DNA of 64,000 bases from Orbilia blumenaviensis (GCA_036872755.1 JAVHNS010000014.1:62001-126000), one strand, 5' to 3'; shown: positions 47,351 to 61,000, numbered from the stretch's first letter. Numbers and translations: made by a program. Notes: generated by a model not told the origin, from the letters alone.

Positions 47351-50300
47351 ATGCCTGCCCGACCAGCCGTGGGTCGCCAAGGAACCCGAGCTAAGGCGAC
47401 AGGCCGTCAAACTACAGTGCCGGCAGGTAGAAGGGCTACCCGTGGTGATGCTGATGAAGAACCTTCCATCAATGTTGAAGAACCTACAACTGAAGAAGCG
47501 GAGGCTGCAGCTGAGGAGACCACACCAGAGCCCGAAGGTTCAAAGCCGGTTCCCCAGATTAGCAAAAAAGTCCCCGCAGGCTCTGCACAGAAACAGTTAA
47601 ACAAATTCTGGAAAAAGTTCCGCACTAATAGAGCTGGTCGGCCAACAATCGTCCTGCCGTACAACCCCGTTGCGGCGGCTGCAAAGGCGACCTACGGCCC
47701 TACCCTTCCGACGGTCGCGACCGCACAGTTCGATGAAGCTGCGGCAAGTTGCAAGGCCAAGGTTGAAAAGATCGCACGGGAATGTCGCAAGTTGAACCAG
47801 AAATATAGGTAGGCCATCGATTTGGCTACGCACAAAATACGGGACCGAATGCAGACTAAGTGCCGGGTGTCAATTCAGAGACTACTACTTCGATCTTTCG
47901 GGCGATGACCCTCGCGTCTCCTACCCAAGGTATTGTATTGATGGGTTCGAACATAACGAAGATGCGACACCGAAAGGTGTTAGAAGGATTGAGGTAAAGC
48001 CTAATATCCGTCCCTCTAATCCGCACTTGTTGAATTCCAAACCGAACATCTTAGAATGCTGACCGTAGCCGCGAACGTAGGATATCTTTGATACTCCCTC
48101 TTTCTTTAAGGATGGTGTGGCTCCAGGGGATATTAGACAGGGTTCAACTGTATGAAATGCGATCGCCACTCTTCTTCTTTCTTCAACGATTTAACAGAAT
48201 TGCTGTCGAAATTTAGGGTGACTGTTGGTTCCTAGCGGCCGTAGCTACAATTACCAATATTCCAGGTCTCATCGAAAAAGTTTGTGTTGCGAGAGACGAG
48301 GAAGTCGGGGTCTATGGCTTCGTCTTTTTCAGAGGTAACCTCAAACCCTTCGAGTGATTCTGAATATATATTCAATCGTGGATATAGTCATTAACGTAAT
48401 GTTAATATTGCGGCATAGATGGCGAATGGATTTCAAGCATTGTCGACGACCAACTTTATTTATCCCAAGAGGACTTTCATGAGGCGACGTCAGAGCTCAA
48501 ATATGCATTGTGGGGAAAGACGGCAAAGGAATCGGTTTATAACGAAACTTATTTGAAAGGCTCCGATGCGTTATATTTCGCAAGCTGCGAAGATAAAAAT
48601 GAAACTTGGCTACCTCTTCTCGAGAAAGCTTATGCAAAAGCCCATGGAGACTATAGTTCTATCGAAGGTGGATTTACAGGGTAGGTCCCTGACCATAACC
48701 TCAAAATTCTAAGCTACGAGGCAACCAAAATTGTGCTTCACAACCTTTCTAACTCGATTATATATAGTGAGGCAGTTGAGGATCTCACTGGAGGTGTTAC
48801 CTCGGAAGTGTTTTCCCAGGATATCCTAAGTAAAGACAAATTCTGGAAGGACGAGTTGATGAAAGTTAACGAAGAATTCCTGTTTGCTGGTGCAATTGAC
48901 TCGATCACTGGGTCCGACCGTGACGGGGTATACGCGGGACACGCATATTCTGTGCTCAAGGCTCGCGAAATTGATGGCCAACGATTTGTGCTAGTTAGGT
49001 CAGTAAATCAGTTGATAACGTGGAGTGACAAATATGCACGTGGACACGCCGTTCTAAATTGACATTGGCGTAGGAACCCATGGGGAAAGTCGGAGTGGAA
49101 GGGTGCTTGGAGCGACGGTAGCAAAGAATGGACCCCATACTGGATTGAACAATTGGATCATAAATTCGGAGATGACGGCAGCTTCGTAAGTAGTACCTTC
49201 CAATATCTCATATCTACTTTGTTTGGTCTAACTCCGGCTATTTAAATTATAGTGGATGTCTTGTAAGGGATTCCGGAAAAACTCCCAGCTCTCTGTCAAA
49301 TAGTCTATAACTAACACTGATTTTCACCACAGATAAGGACTTTTTGCGAACCTTTTCAGTTCTCGAACGTACCCGCCTTTTCGACGCAAGTTGGTCCGTC
49401 GCGGCTGCATGGGTCTCGGAAAGTGTAGAATGGGAAAACGCCTATTCTAAAAACTGTTTCCAAATCGACCTACCTGAGGCTTCCAAGGTTGTTATTGTCC
49501 TGCAGCAGCTCGATACAAGATATTTCCGGGGACTAGAAGGCGAATACGACTTCAGACTCCACTTTCGCATTCATCGTCCAGAAGACCCTGAATACCTTGT
49601 GCGCAGCCGCGCCAATTGTGACATGTCACGCAGTGTCAGCTGCGAGGTCGAACTAGAGGCTGGTACCTGGGATATTGCCTACAAAATTACTGCTACCAAA
49701 GTCGACGATAGGAAGAGCGTCGAGGAGGCCGTCCCAGAACTTAGTGTTAATAACCGCAAGAAGTTTTTGCAGGCTGGCATGTCATACGATCTTGCATTTG
49801 CGAAGGGCAGAACCATCGTTGTTGATCCAGAAGAAGATTCCGAAGAATCTGACGACGACGAATCAAAAGATGGCAACGAAGAAAGTCAGAAGAAGGAGCC
49901 CAAAGATCCTAAAGGTACCACGGAGTCGAAGCCTCCGAAGGTCTTAGTGGATAAACCGCTAAAGCCTGAGAGCACCCCTGAAGCACCACCAGCAGCTCCT
50001 GAGCCCCCAACCTCGGATGTGACGGAGCCCCCAGGTGCGAAGAAGGATTCCCCAGGCACCGCCCAAGCACAAGGTGATAAATCAGACAAGAAGAGTGCAG
50101 GTGAGCCCGCCAAGGAGACTGAAGGAAAAGACAAAGAAACCCCGCCAGAAAAAGATGAGGAGAAACCGTCTGGGCCTGTGGCATACATGCTCGTGCCCAT
50201 TACTGCCGAGGAGGACAGCGACAGTGAGGATGAAGAGAATCTATGGAATGCAGTCGCTGTGGTTGGTTTGAGGGTATATAGCCAGCAGAAGGATATCGGT

Positions 50301-50774
50301 GTCCAAGTCATTCGGCCAAAAGGCGCTACGAAGCTCTTGCTAGACCCTGATGATAAAAACCAGGATGTCGCAAAAGACGAGAAAGATCGCGCAGAGTCAG
50401 GAGAGAAGCCAGCAGATAAAAAGGAAGACGATGAATGGGAGGACGTTGAAGACGAAGCCAGTGGAGAAACAGATGAAAGTAAAGAAGGTAAAAAGGATAA
50501 AGATAATGTCAAAGAAGCAAGCCCCGAACCCGGGGCTGAAGGCAAGAAAGATGCGACTTCTCAAGATCAAACGGAGGATGCACCTGAAAGCACAAGGAGT
50601 GAGGGTAGTGGAACGTTTGTGGAAGCCCCTGCCGCTGAAAAGGTAGCAGAAAAGGAAGCTGTCGCCGCGCAGGAAATTCCTATCTTATCTTCAGATCTAG
50701 ACGACGTCCCTCCCAAGGAGAACACAAAAGCGGAGGAACCCGAGAAGAATGTAGCTTCGTCATCGGTGGATTAA
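47351..50774 (+). CDS. calpain-type cysteine protease (peptidase C2), nine exons
   Basis: Exons 47351-47808, 47879-47993, 48081-48149, 48217-48334, 48419-48680, 48768-48998, 49074-49185, 49253-49262 and 49333-50774; all phases agree, 938 aa. The N-terminal 100 residues are basic/Ala-rich. The catalytic core is complete: [12 protein letters not shown] (Cys217), [12 protein letters not shown] (His399) and [13 protein letters not shown] (Asn419). A beta-sandwich domain follows ([20 protein letters not shown] ... [13 protein letters not shown]). The last about 300 residues are Glu/Lys/Pro/Ser-rich and surely disordered. Exon 8 is only 10 nt; without it the conserved WMSYKDFLRTF would be lost. Fungal calpains act as cytosolic, often calcium-responsive processing proteases; the PalB branch cleaves the pH regulator PacC. 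Which branch this belongs to is not decided; the long acidic tail argues against classical PalB. Confidence 0.9.
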
Positions 50775-50779
50775 TATCA

Positions 50780-51595
50780 CCTAATGACGAGGCGACATGG
50801 CCCAAAGCACATTATAAGTGTAGCTAATGAACTCCACTCCTAAGATAAAGCGAAACTATACCTAATTATGAATCGGCTCTTTGAATTATGGCTGTCTTTT
50901 TGTATGTATTGAAACTGTTGGAATTATAACCAAGTCGCATCGTTGAGGCACGGACTCTCTATGTGAACCCTTGTTTATGCACAAAATGCAACAAAATGTG
51001 AGCGACCCCGCTCAGAACCGTTCTGATACAGCCCTTTGCAGCTTGCATAAAGATCATTTGATTTTCAAACTGGGGAACTTTCAATGTGGCACCACCATAA
51101 TATGTGTCTAGATCTGCAGGTCTTTCTTGGCATCACCGAATTCAATACCGCCACATACATATCCACGGCAGATATAGCCGGATATGGCGGCGATGTACGA
51201 AATGCACAGGAACATTTTAAACCCAAAAATAGTTAGATTTCTGACTGTAAGGGAGCCATATGCGCAATGCACGCCCAGGGCAAATAATTCAATTTGATTA
51301 TTCAACGACGTATCGACGGAGAATTACAAAAAGATTCTGGCTCTGGAAGTCTCCCATGGCCTGCACTGAAGATTTTTATATAGACAAAAAGGTATAAAGT
51401 GTCCCGTCGAAGGAATTAATAATAAAAAACATGAACGTGAAAGTGATCCTGACAGTGCGTAGAGATCAACAATCATACAACAGCGTAATGAAAAAAAACC
51501 AACTCCTTTGCAGCCCAACTTTTCAAGGAAAAAATATTAGGGTATTAAAATTGAACTATACATTCTAAAGGCGGCGTTCAAGCGATTGGCTTGAT
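50780..51595. other. intergenic between convergent genes
   Basis: About 800 bp between the calpain stop and the PLAC8 stop. Two minus-strand frames of about 65 codons (51,108-51,518) have no family features. Confidence 0.45.
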
Positions 51596-51599
51596 TCCT

Positions 51600-52350
51600 T
51601 CACTGTGGTGCGGGCGCTGGAGCAGCAGGGGCTTGGTATGTCATGCCCTCAGCTGGCTTGACCTCCTGTGTAACAGCTGGGATATTTCCCTGCGCAATTT
51701 GATGAGCGACTTCCTTGTCGGTCTGGATCAAGTCGCAGCACAGGCAGCAGCATGCCTTCAAGGCATCAATGGGGAAGTCTCCTTGGATGTTGTATCGTTC
51801 ACGGACCTCACCCTTCTGGATGAGCTGGAAGAGCCATGGCAAGCAGATACAGCCGGAAAGCCAGAAGCCCAAGCACTGTGTTAAATAGTTAGTACAATTG
51901 ATAGAGACAAGTTTATAGTATCTTTTGATCATAACATACAGTCGTATTGACTGGGGAAAACCCAGCGAGGTTAGGGTCCTTGCGCAACCTATGGTGGGTC
52001 TTGCTGAAGGTGATGCATGGGCAGCAGCAAGTAATTAAGCCTATTGTAGTTAAGTATTAGTCAAAGAACTAGATAGATCAATGTATTCGAAAAAAGAACG
52101 TACAGGTATCAACTGGAGCGAAGCAGGAAAGGAAGCTGCTGGTCCAAGTATTGGGGCCAGTGGTTGGCTTTGTGATGGTTTCTGGCTTGTTCAAGGTGTC
52201 CTTGAATCGACCAATCCAAGCGTTGATATCTATTCGCCAATTAGTCAGTTTCTTTGCCCAAAGAATGTGATCATGAGGCTGTTAGATTTTGCGGGGCATA
52301 CCATCAGCATCGACGGCGGTCGAAACAGTGTTCTGTTGTGGGGCGGCCAT
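51600..52350 (-). CDS. PLAC8 family cysteine-rich protein
   Basis: Exons 52350-52302, 52229-52104, 52040-51940 and 51875-51600 join in phase to 183 aa (donors GTATGC, GTACGT, GTATGT). Start MAAPQQNTVSTAVDAD. The PLAC8 domain shows FLSCFAPVDTCLITCCCPCI, then FSKTHHRLRKDPNL, FSPVNTTCLGFWLSGCICLP and KACCCLCCDLIQTDKEV. This is the typical run of CC/CCC clusters in a short, partly hydrophobic protein. The C-terminus is Ala/Pro-rich (YQAPAAPAPAPQ). Plant and fungal relatives sit at membranes and are linked to cell size, cadmium resistance and calcium or metal transport; its role here is not known. The calpain on its left is convergent. Confidence 0.88.
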
Positions 52351-52359
52351 TTTTTAAAA

Positions 52360-54805
52360 AAATATTGAAGTAGTTTCTTAGGTTGTCAAAAGAGTGAAGA
52401 GAATGGAAATGGCGAGGATAGTGACTATATGCCCAAGAGGATGAAAGAGATGATTCAAGTGATATGTGGAATTGACTCCGCTTGCGAGTGAAGGAGACAG
52501 CCAAGCTTATATACAATGAGAGCCTTCGAGCATGTATGAAGGAGAAAAAAACAAAACCTTACACAAAGAGCGCCTCGCTGCACAGTTGTCCTTGCATGTT
52601 GGATCGAGCCTGCCCTCGAATTTGCGCTTGGTCACTTTTTTTTTTTAAACCTGAGATGCACTAAGAGCATTCAAACGATACAATTGTGCCTCAGTTGGGC
52701 ACCCACTGCAGGTCTCCACTCTCTCGAAAATTCGCTTCATGGTGGGGATCCCCTGCTCGATAAGCCAAAACCGTACTAGCACAGCTGCATCTTTGGTCAT
52801 ATCGCACTTATTGGCCAACCACGGCTCGCAACCTGGAAATGAAAGGAGGGCTGCGAAAACCACTTTGCAAATGGAATGCAAGCGGTTGCTGCGCGTACGA
52901 TACACACATACAGAAGTACATATATAGCTATAGCATACATTACACATACAGAGACAGCAAGCAAGCCCCTTTCGTTCCCTTTTCAAAATTGATGGTCCTG
53001 CCTCGGGAAAAAAATAAATAAAAAAATTTGTGTAGGTTGCAGGTTGTATGTTGGAGGGTCGGGAATCGAATAAAGGGAGAGAGAGAGAAAGAGGGCGACA
53101 AAGCCACGGGTTCTGCGTTGCTTTGTTTGCTTCCAACATCAATTCGCTTCCGGCCATCTAAGCGAAGAACTTTGAGAGAGGCAGGGTTGGCTGTTCCATA
53201 AACTTGCTTCTTGACTGGACGGAAGCCCGTAAAGTCCCCGAAGAACTCATCCCGTCTCTGCTTGGCCTTCCTCTAATATATGTAACACCCGATATTTGAT
53301 ATTTGATATTGTCTTGCATCGCGGAACCAGAGACTGCCACGACAAAGAAGTTTCAGGGCAGGGACTCCGATAATTCTCAACGTTAGTGGCCTCGAACATG
53401 AATCTAAAGTGTTCTTTCGGGATGATACCCTAAGTGCATGGCTAAGCCAGCGAAGGGAGATCTCGAGAAGGATGGCAAGGCTGACGAAATAATCGAACGG
53501 GTCATATCTACTAAGTCAGTCTGGTAGATGCGATGTACCTTATAGCTCGTAGAGGTCTGTTTAATTGAGTACTTCATTGGCTGTTGTATTCACGTACCAA
53601 GGCCCGCCGTAGACACCTCATGACCCTTCGTCTCCACGATCTCACCTAAAACCACCTAGCTGAAGAGTTCCTGAGCATGTAGCTATTCGCGCCCTCCACC
53701 CGATTTACACGTGCATCAGAACATGCATACATACCAACAAATCAATGCACCGCCGGCACGGTGGGACCTGGTACAGGGAAACTGGTACAGGGAAACTTTT
53801 GCTGTACAGAGTTCTGCGCGTTTGGTCCCATAATGGCCCGTTTGGCCCAGATTACCGTTTCAGAAACCCTTTCATCGATGAGTCTGAAGGGATAAAAGGA
53901 TGCGCCATAACGAGAGACCATGAAGAGCCTCCTTATGCGGTGCAGATCGTAATCAGAGATTGCAAGGGGAGGTTTATTCCGAGGCGTTTTCCTAACGTTA
54001 GTCAGCGCAGAGTTCTCTCCTTCTCAGGCCGAATTCCGGATTATTTCAGGGGATATGTCTGATCGTTTCGAAGCCCGTTCAGACTCATTTCCCGATTCCT
54101 TGTTGAAGTTCAAAGTCAAAGCCAAAGCCAAAACCGGATCTTTCCATGTGGACGTCACAACTTCGAACCTAACTTTTAGGTTTTTTCAGCCGCCAGTTAG
54201 TAATAACAGCAACACAACAAAGATTAATATGCTATTTTCAGGAAGCTCCACTTCCTGCCGCTCATACAGATATCAAGTGACAAAATTTCAAGAAGCTAAA
54301 TTGCTTCGGGATGGTATTTCCTTGAATCATCTAATGCAGATAGGCGTATCAAGGCAGAGGAGAGCTCAGCCTTGTAGACACTACAAGAAATTGGAGAATG
54401 AATAGGTATACATATGTATCTACCCCGGCGACGCGAGTAATATATGACATGTGCTAAGCCAAAAATGGCGACCACTTGCGCAATGCCTCTCTAGACATAA
54501 TTCAGAGACCGAGGGGTAGCCGGATTACAGTGGAATTGGCGAATAGGGTTTCTACGGTACTTCCACAAGAAGTCGGTGTTCTTCAATAGATCTAGAGGCC
54601 AAGATATATATCCTCTTACATACAAGAAAAGAAAGAGCAGCCTGCAATAAGGTACATGAGCATGCACTTAGTACGCTCTGTACAAAGTGGAACAATAGCC
54701 AACACCAGTTTCGTAAGCATACTTCGACAGGTGAAAGTCGGAATAAACCGAACATGCGATGAGTAAGCACCATTCGAGTTTTAAAATTCTTGCGCATCGG
54801 TCGCA
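52360..54805. other. 2.4-kb stretch without a recognised gene
   Basis: Includes the PLAC8 promoter. Frames at 52,645-53,157 (minus, 170 codons), 53,745-54,062 and 54,055-54,405 (plus) carry no recognisable motif. A short direct duplication (ctggtacagggaaac) lies near 53,768-53,797. Confidence 0.4.
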
Positions 54806-54808
54806 TCG

Positions 54809-55413
54809 TCAGATTTGTGATGACCCTAACTTGAAACTTGGTCCCTGCTTCAACGCCTCTACATTGCCGGGTGGTTGTTCGGACAAAATAACAGCCCTGC
54901 CATTACCTATTTGCCTTGGCCGATTGTACCAAGAGACCTCTGCTTCCGCGCGAGATAGGCCTGCATGAATGCCTGCATCATATCCCTCGAAGTAAGTATC
55001 CCTGAGTAAACATATATCAACATCCTGTCGGGTCAGCGAGCCTACAGCCCTTGAGTTTGAATTTCGCCTCCTGCCAAATAATGTCTCGACACCGTCCTCA
55101 AATACTTCGGCGCTCTTTTGAGCGCCTTTTTTGTCGCCGATAATCATACGACCAAGCTCCCCGACAGCACCGAAAAGTATATCTTCGACTCCCTACTTGG
55201 TTCCCATTAGCAGCCTTAGCATCAAGCTCCCCAAATAGAAAAGAAAGGATTTAGCAATAAAACACTGACTTGTAGCCTTCCTACTACACCGGCATTGCTA
55301 TGTTTCGGACGAGTAGTAAAAAAGTCCCTACCCTCATCTCGACTTTCGAAGGTTGGGGGCAGGGAAGACCTCCGACTTTTCTTGGTTGCTCTCGATCTCG
55401 ACCTCGATGACAT
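54809..55413 (-). CDS. unrecognised two-exon protein
   Basis: Exons 55413-55270 and 55192-54809 join in phase to 175 aa; donor GTCAGT, branch GCTAAT, acceptor GTAG. The N-terminus is strongly basic (MSSRSRSRATKKSRRSSLPP), nuclear-localisation-like. The middle (GVEDILFGAVGELGRMIIGD) is a hydrophobic/acidic helix-like stretch. A later part reads FEGYDAGIHAGLSRAEAEVS. No family recognised. The clean splice across a frame with an in-frame stop in the intron supports a real gene. Confidence 0.55.
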
Positions 55414-55419
55414 TTTACC

Positions 55420-56860
55420 GCCGGTTCCTCAACTAAGATATGGTTTCCAGAATAAGAGTCTAGCAATATCGAGAAAGCATTCGTATATAACCTATACCTC
55501 AGTACCACTTCTAAGTTTTGTCCCTATCCTTAAAATCCGGATGTTCAATAGTAATATTAATTTATATCGGGTAATGAATTTTCTCGCTCTCGCGTTCAAG
55601 CTTGGAATATCAATTTTCAATTACGCTATGCAACCGTTTAGGAATTTATACCCCCGCCGAAGGGTTTCCAGAAATAACCCATAGTCTTATCCTGAATTGC
55701 ACGACTCGCTCTCCTGGAACAACAAAAAAAAAAACCCCTATCGGCCCGATCAATGGATAGCCGCGCAGGCGATCCCCTCATCTCAGCGATAAACCCCCAC
55801 TCCAGACGAGCTCACGGCGCGTTGAAGCCTGACATCATGGTGTGTTGATCCGGCCGCTTCATTCGCTGGTTCAAAGATCTTCGGTGTATGCCAACACAGA
55901 CATCCTGCCTCAAAGCAAGTTCCATTACACCAAAACACCTTTCGGCCCTAAAAAGTTTTTTCGAACACCCCAATCGCATCGTTAATTCTTGATCGAGAAC
56001 CCGATGGACGAGCCAGCCAGGTAAACCATACACTTACTACTTCCATACCCCCAGACAGGATTCGACTTCACCACAGTGGTTAGTGATCTTGCAGTTGTCC
56101 TACATTCACAACCAATGCAATGCAATGACGATGTGACGTGTGTCAGCGCGCATTTCCTGGCCTAAAGCACTACCTGCCTTCGCACAATTGACAACCGGCA
56201 CCCTGTTTTTCTATGAACTTTTTTGGATATGAGGTTATCACACTATCCCGGGATTACAGATTCGTCATCAGTATGAATAAGGATACCCAATTAGGAACCT
56301 TGTCGCACAGAAATGACGACTTTTCCAGACGGCACCCGTGGGGACTAGATATATTATACTAAACTCACTAGACTGCGATATTGATTCGGGATACTACAGA
56401 TTATCCAGACCTCGTGATAAGCCTTAGGAAATATAAGCGAACCGTTCAAGACCTTACAGATGACAAACCTTGGATCCAAATATTTTCGAGAAACCATGTT
56501 AATCTCGTCTTCCCCGCTTCAAACGATTGCGTCAGGTATCTTTATCTACTCAACCAAACATTAATCGATACGGCGAGTAGTCAAGCATGTTGGCTTATAC
56601 CCCCGAAACACCGCATACGGCGACTGTTCCTTCATCTCGATGCTTTGGCTAGCTTGCACAGTTATGAAAAATTTTTCAATGGCACCAACTATTTCAAAAC
56701 TAACCTCGGAGCTGTAATTATGAGAGTGTTTATATATACATAAGTATTTCAGTGCATATCTTGCTTGCATACAACGATTGGGAATTTTTATACGTATAGA
56801 AGCTAGTTAAAGGGCAGACTGCACATATGATATCTGTTCAGCGACCCGAAAACAGCCCTT
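55420..56860. other. no gene recognised
   Basis: About 1.4 kb. The longest frames (55,295-55,684 antisense to the gene on the left; 56,381-56,743 starting at TTG) lack conserved features. Confidence 0.45.
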
Positions 56861-56864
56861 AGAT

Positions 56865-58036
56865 TTAGACAGTAGGCCACCCCCCAGACCAGCCAATAAC
56901 ATTCCAACCGAAATAGGTCGCAGCTTGATTGGTTCCCTGATTGTTGTTGACTGCGGAATTCCCCAACTCAAATTATCAGCAAAATCCAACAATTATTAGA
57001 TGGATTTCAGGAGGTCCAACAGATCTGCAGAACGTACCGTAATGATAGTAGAGGACAGAGCCTACTCCAGGGACATCAATAACACCCCCATGGCCTGGTG
57101 CATAAACATATCCATGGCTTTCAAGAACTACCGTCCCACCGCTTTGCTTACAGTCGACGCCGTTCTTATCTTTCTATGTAATTAGGTTATCATTAGTACA
57201 CGCACGCAACATCCCAAGGATACAAGAAAAGTTGACTCACATATCCACCCGTAGCGGAAGTCGACCTGCACACTCTCATATGATACTCTGTACCTGCTGC
57301 TGGGCGTGGCACGAGTTGGCAGCAATTGCCCCATGAGGTGAAAAGGTAATAATACCCTTGTCGGTAATATATAAATGCACCTTCCATTGCACCATTTCCA
57401 AAGGATGTCCAGGCAATTTGCGATGAGCTCCCCGTCTTCTTCAGGAGATTACTCTCCATTTTGACCTGATAAATGTCGCCCCAGAAGCTACCAAAGCTCA
57501 TATAAAACTCACTTCCAACTTTAATAATGTTTGAATCAATCGCGTTGTAAGCGGCTCCATTACTAGAAGAAACGCCCGTAGATCCTTGATCTGTCCAGCT
57601 CCCTGGGTCCATTGTTGGAGATGTTGCGACACCAATGGCAGACTTTTGAGAACCAAAAGAGCTGACGGAGTAATAGAGATAGTAGAGGCCATTGTTATAT
57701 TGAATATCTGGAGCCTGACCAAGCCAGCAAGTTGTCAGTTTTGTCGCCAGGTTTCTTCAAACTTTGTCTTACCCAAAGGTCGACCCCTGCGAACCCACTA
57801 ATCTTTGAGCCACCCGGCAAAGCTTGCCCGAGGTACGTCCAGGGTCCAGCAATATTAGTCGCAGATGTAATCGAAATAAAGTTATTCGTAGAGAATCTAT
57901 AAAATTTCCCATCTGATGCGCGACGAATTACTGCTGGATCATGGACACCACAGTCGCCGCTGCATGCTCCAGGGTTGCCGTATGCATAGACAAATCCTGT
58001 AAAAGAAAGGATAGCCGTAACAAATTTGAAAAGCAT
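56865..58036 (-). CDS. secreted GH43 arabinan endo-1,5-alpha-L-arabinosidase
   Basis: Exons 58036-57773, 57714-57241, 57173-57038 and 56950-56865 join in phase to 319 aa. A signal peptide covers about residues 1-18 (ends FVYA). The five-bladed beta-propeller hallmarks of GH43 are seen: [10 protein letters not shown] with catalytic base Asp33, YNAIDSNII with Asp148, and [11 protein letters not shown] with general acid Glu199. Other family markers are [16 protein letters not shown] at the second exon start, [20 protein letters not shown], and the ending [16 protein letters not shown]. The enzyme cuts the alpha-1,5-arabinan backbone of pectin side chains outside the cell. Transcribed away from the GH53 galactanase about 3.2 kb to the right. 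Confidence 0.92.
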
Positions 58037-58039
58037 TTT

Positions 58040-61000
58040 GGAAATTGTGCAGATCCCAAGTATACCGGAAACACCTTATTGCTTTGTCGAATGGGGAATT
58101 TTGAATGTAAGACCCTTCATTCTCTGTGTGCTAGGCCCATATTATAGTCAGTACCGTATCAACACATGAAGTTCAAACATCAGCCCAACCCTAGTGTGAT
58201 TCGCAATCGCCCCATATGCGGTCCGGGCTGCCGGGTGATACGCCTATGCAACTGCTCGGGGCCCCACATGTCGAGTAAGTTTGGCTCAGGTTCTCGCTAC
58301 CAAGAAATCGATCGAAAAGATCATGTTCTTTATTTTCCATATCAGTAACGGCTGGAATTTTCTATATGGACGGTAAAATTAAGTCCGTCGGGGCTATGGA
58401 AGCAGTTTGACGCCCCGGCTTCCAACTTGGCACCTTATGGCTCTAAACTTTCTCTTACTATGTCGAGCTACTGGATAAAGTGTTTCGAATACACGAGGGT
58501 ATCATTAATTTTCCTGCTCAGCTGCAGGGATCGCCTTGTAAGTCAGAATAGTGTTGAGTTGTGCGGAGCTTCTTCACCCGTGTTGTCGTTGAAGTTCTCC
58601 CCGCCCTTGCATTCAATTCAGACTCTATCAAAGACTCTATCAACGGCCTAAATTTCGAGGCGAGGCAGTATCTCAGACTTAGCCCCAGTCGGTGTGCCAG
58701 TAAACTAACCGTCCCCCCGCGGTTGTGATTGTAATTGTGAGATTTAACCCGCATTGAGAAGGCAGACAGTCGACAATCCTATGCAGAGTACCTAGGTATA
58801 TATGTGGTCATTAAAATGCCATTGTCCACCCTTAGGAGAAAGAAACCATGAGCTTCGGCTCGCAAGCTTGAGACTGAATACAATGAAGTCAAGTCATCAG
58901 TGTCAAGATTAATATGTAGGATATTGTACAAGCTGGGCTGGCACATAAATCCCACAGATACTTGAGTACCTTTCCCAGTACCTATAATTTTTAGCCAACT
59001 GCCGAAGTAACCGCAAAACTCGCTTCCCAATTCGATCCCACCTGCCACAGAGACCCATCAATATAAGAATCAATTCTTCAAAAGCCTGGTTGATTTAGTG
59101 TATTAATATATATTTGGGGGATCAATTAAACCCCACATGTAGGTTTATTGTGTTAACGAAGTACTAGTACTGGTCTGGGGCATGGCCTGTCGCACATATG
59201 TCTAGTTGACAGGTCGTCGTATTTGATACCCCATAATTGCTTAAGTATATATGATGTGGAATTTCGAGAAGCTACTGGTGGGCGTGTACATATAAAGATT
59301 TGGTACATGCTCAGATACATATCTGATCTTCGCAGCATATATATTTCTATATCACGTAGTAAAGTCAGTTGGTACTTGGGAGAGAAGCCTCGAGGGGCTT
59401 CTGTGGAAGGAGGGCTTTAACCCAGATGCTCATATGGCTTATTCTGGCATGGTCGCAGTCTTCGAGTATGCCCGTATGCGTGCTTACTAAGTATGTGCCT
59501 GGTACTAAAGCAGCCACTGCCTCGCTACGCTATATCTGTATATCGGCATGTAGAAATATATTTCATGTCATTGGGTATTGTTGCAACAAATATGGGTGCG
59601 AGCACAGTAGCAATGAGCTGAGCAACGGGGTTTGTGCCGGGCCTGGATTCAAGGGTTGGCTGGAGTACTGAATCTTGGTTTTGCATAAACGCAAGAAGTC
59701 GTTGTTCTTTTAGTCCATCAAGTCGGTGATGGAGAAATGGTAACTTCGATTGCGGGTAGGTACCTAGGTAGTAACTGCACATACCGTCTAGGATTTTTTT
59801 TTTTTAATATTGTACAGTGTTGGGTCCAGTTAACAGTAGCTCTATGTATCACGTGGGGCGAATGAATCCCTTGGTAGACACAACACAATTTGGGGATCGT
59901 GCTGTTAATTAATTGGGCCAAATGCATCGGGCATAGCTATTATACGCCTCCCCAGGCGCGTTTTTCACGTTTAAAACATACGCAAACGGCATACGCTGAG
60001 CGGTGATTCATGATTTTTGGTCGGCAGTCGAGGTGCCCTCGAGCCTCTTTTCTTGAGTTGTTTTGTGGGCATCGGTGCATTCGCATGTATGATCTGCAGT
60101 TTATATTCATAACTCGAAGCACTGATGTTATAACCATACTGGTGTTAGAGTATATCGAAGGTTCAAAAATAAAAGCTGGCTCACTTCAAATATACAGTGA
60201 TCTAGACGTGTGTTTTTATTCAGGATATTGTTATCCTCTGGACCTGTCTGCAATGTCGTAGACCTACAGCTGCCAGTGAGCTGCCACTAAAACAAGTGTC
60301 GGGAATATATATCTCCTTGGTTTCAGACGACGAGATCGGCTCGTCTCGCCGACGCTATATCAGAAGGGTATCCAGGCACTTACCTTTATGAGGATCCGTG
60401 TTCTGGGGCCATCCTAACCGCAATTTTTCAGAGTTGGGGTATGCTGGGATGTTACCTGCGTTTGCGAGATATTTTCCTAATGAAGTACCACGGCCTTCGC
60501 CTGGCATCCTTGCAAACCTTCCCACGTTTCCGTAGATTTTATTGTAAAATTCAGCTATAAATATATCGACATGATTCCAAGAATTTGTCTAGCTAGTCAA
60601 TCTGAGGAATTAGCTTCAAGTGTACATACCCCGTAGCTTTTGCGGATATGAGGATATGAGCGATTTGTCAGTTTTCGATAATAGTTGCCTATGGCTGTTC
60701 CACAATCTGGTTATTTAAATCGTCGGCCCGTAGACTAAACAGATTACTCCTTTCTCTAGGACAACCAAGAATGTTGGAAGTTTGGCACTACATTTCCTAA
60801 TGTGGTTGGCGGAGAATCAAAAGATCATTGAATGTTTCCAAGGTCTAGGATAGTTGAGCTGACCCGTCAGCCACTAAAATTCGGGAATTTTGCCCGCAGA
60901 GCCGAATTCGCGTGCACCAGTTTCGCTTCTGCATTACACGAGGTAACGGGGTAGTCCCACTGCCGCACCGCACAGGCATATCACGCTGGCCGTTGGATCC

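Noticed and set aside
49886..50545. 219-codon antisense frame in the calpain tail
   Set aside because: Antisense of biased Glu/Lys/Pro codons yields a Ser/Leu-rich frame; the sense frame is continuous with the calpain.
52645..53157. 170-codon minus-strand frame rich in Cys
   Set aside because: No signal peptide, odd composition changes along its length and overlapping frames; no motif could be defended.
56381..56743. 120-codon plus-strand frame
   Set aside because: Begins with TTG, has no in-frame ATG near the start and no family features.
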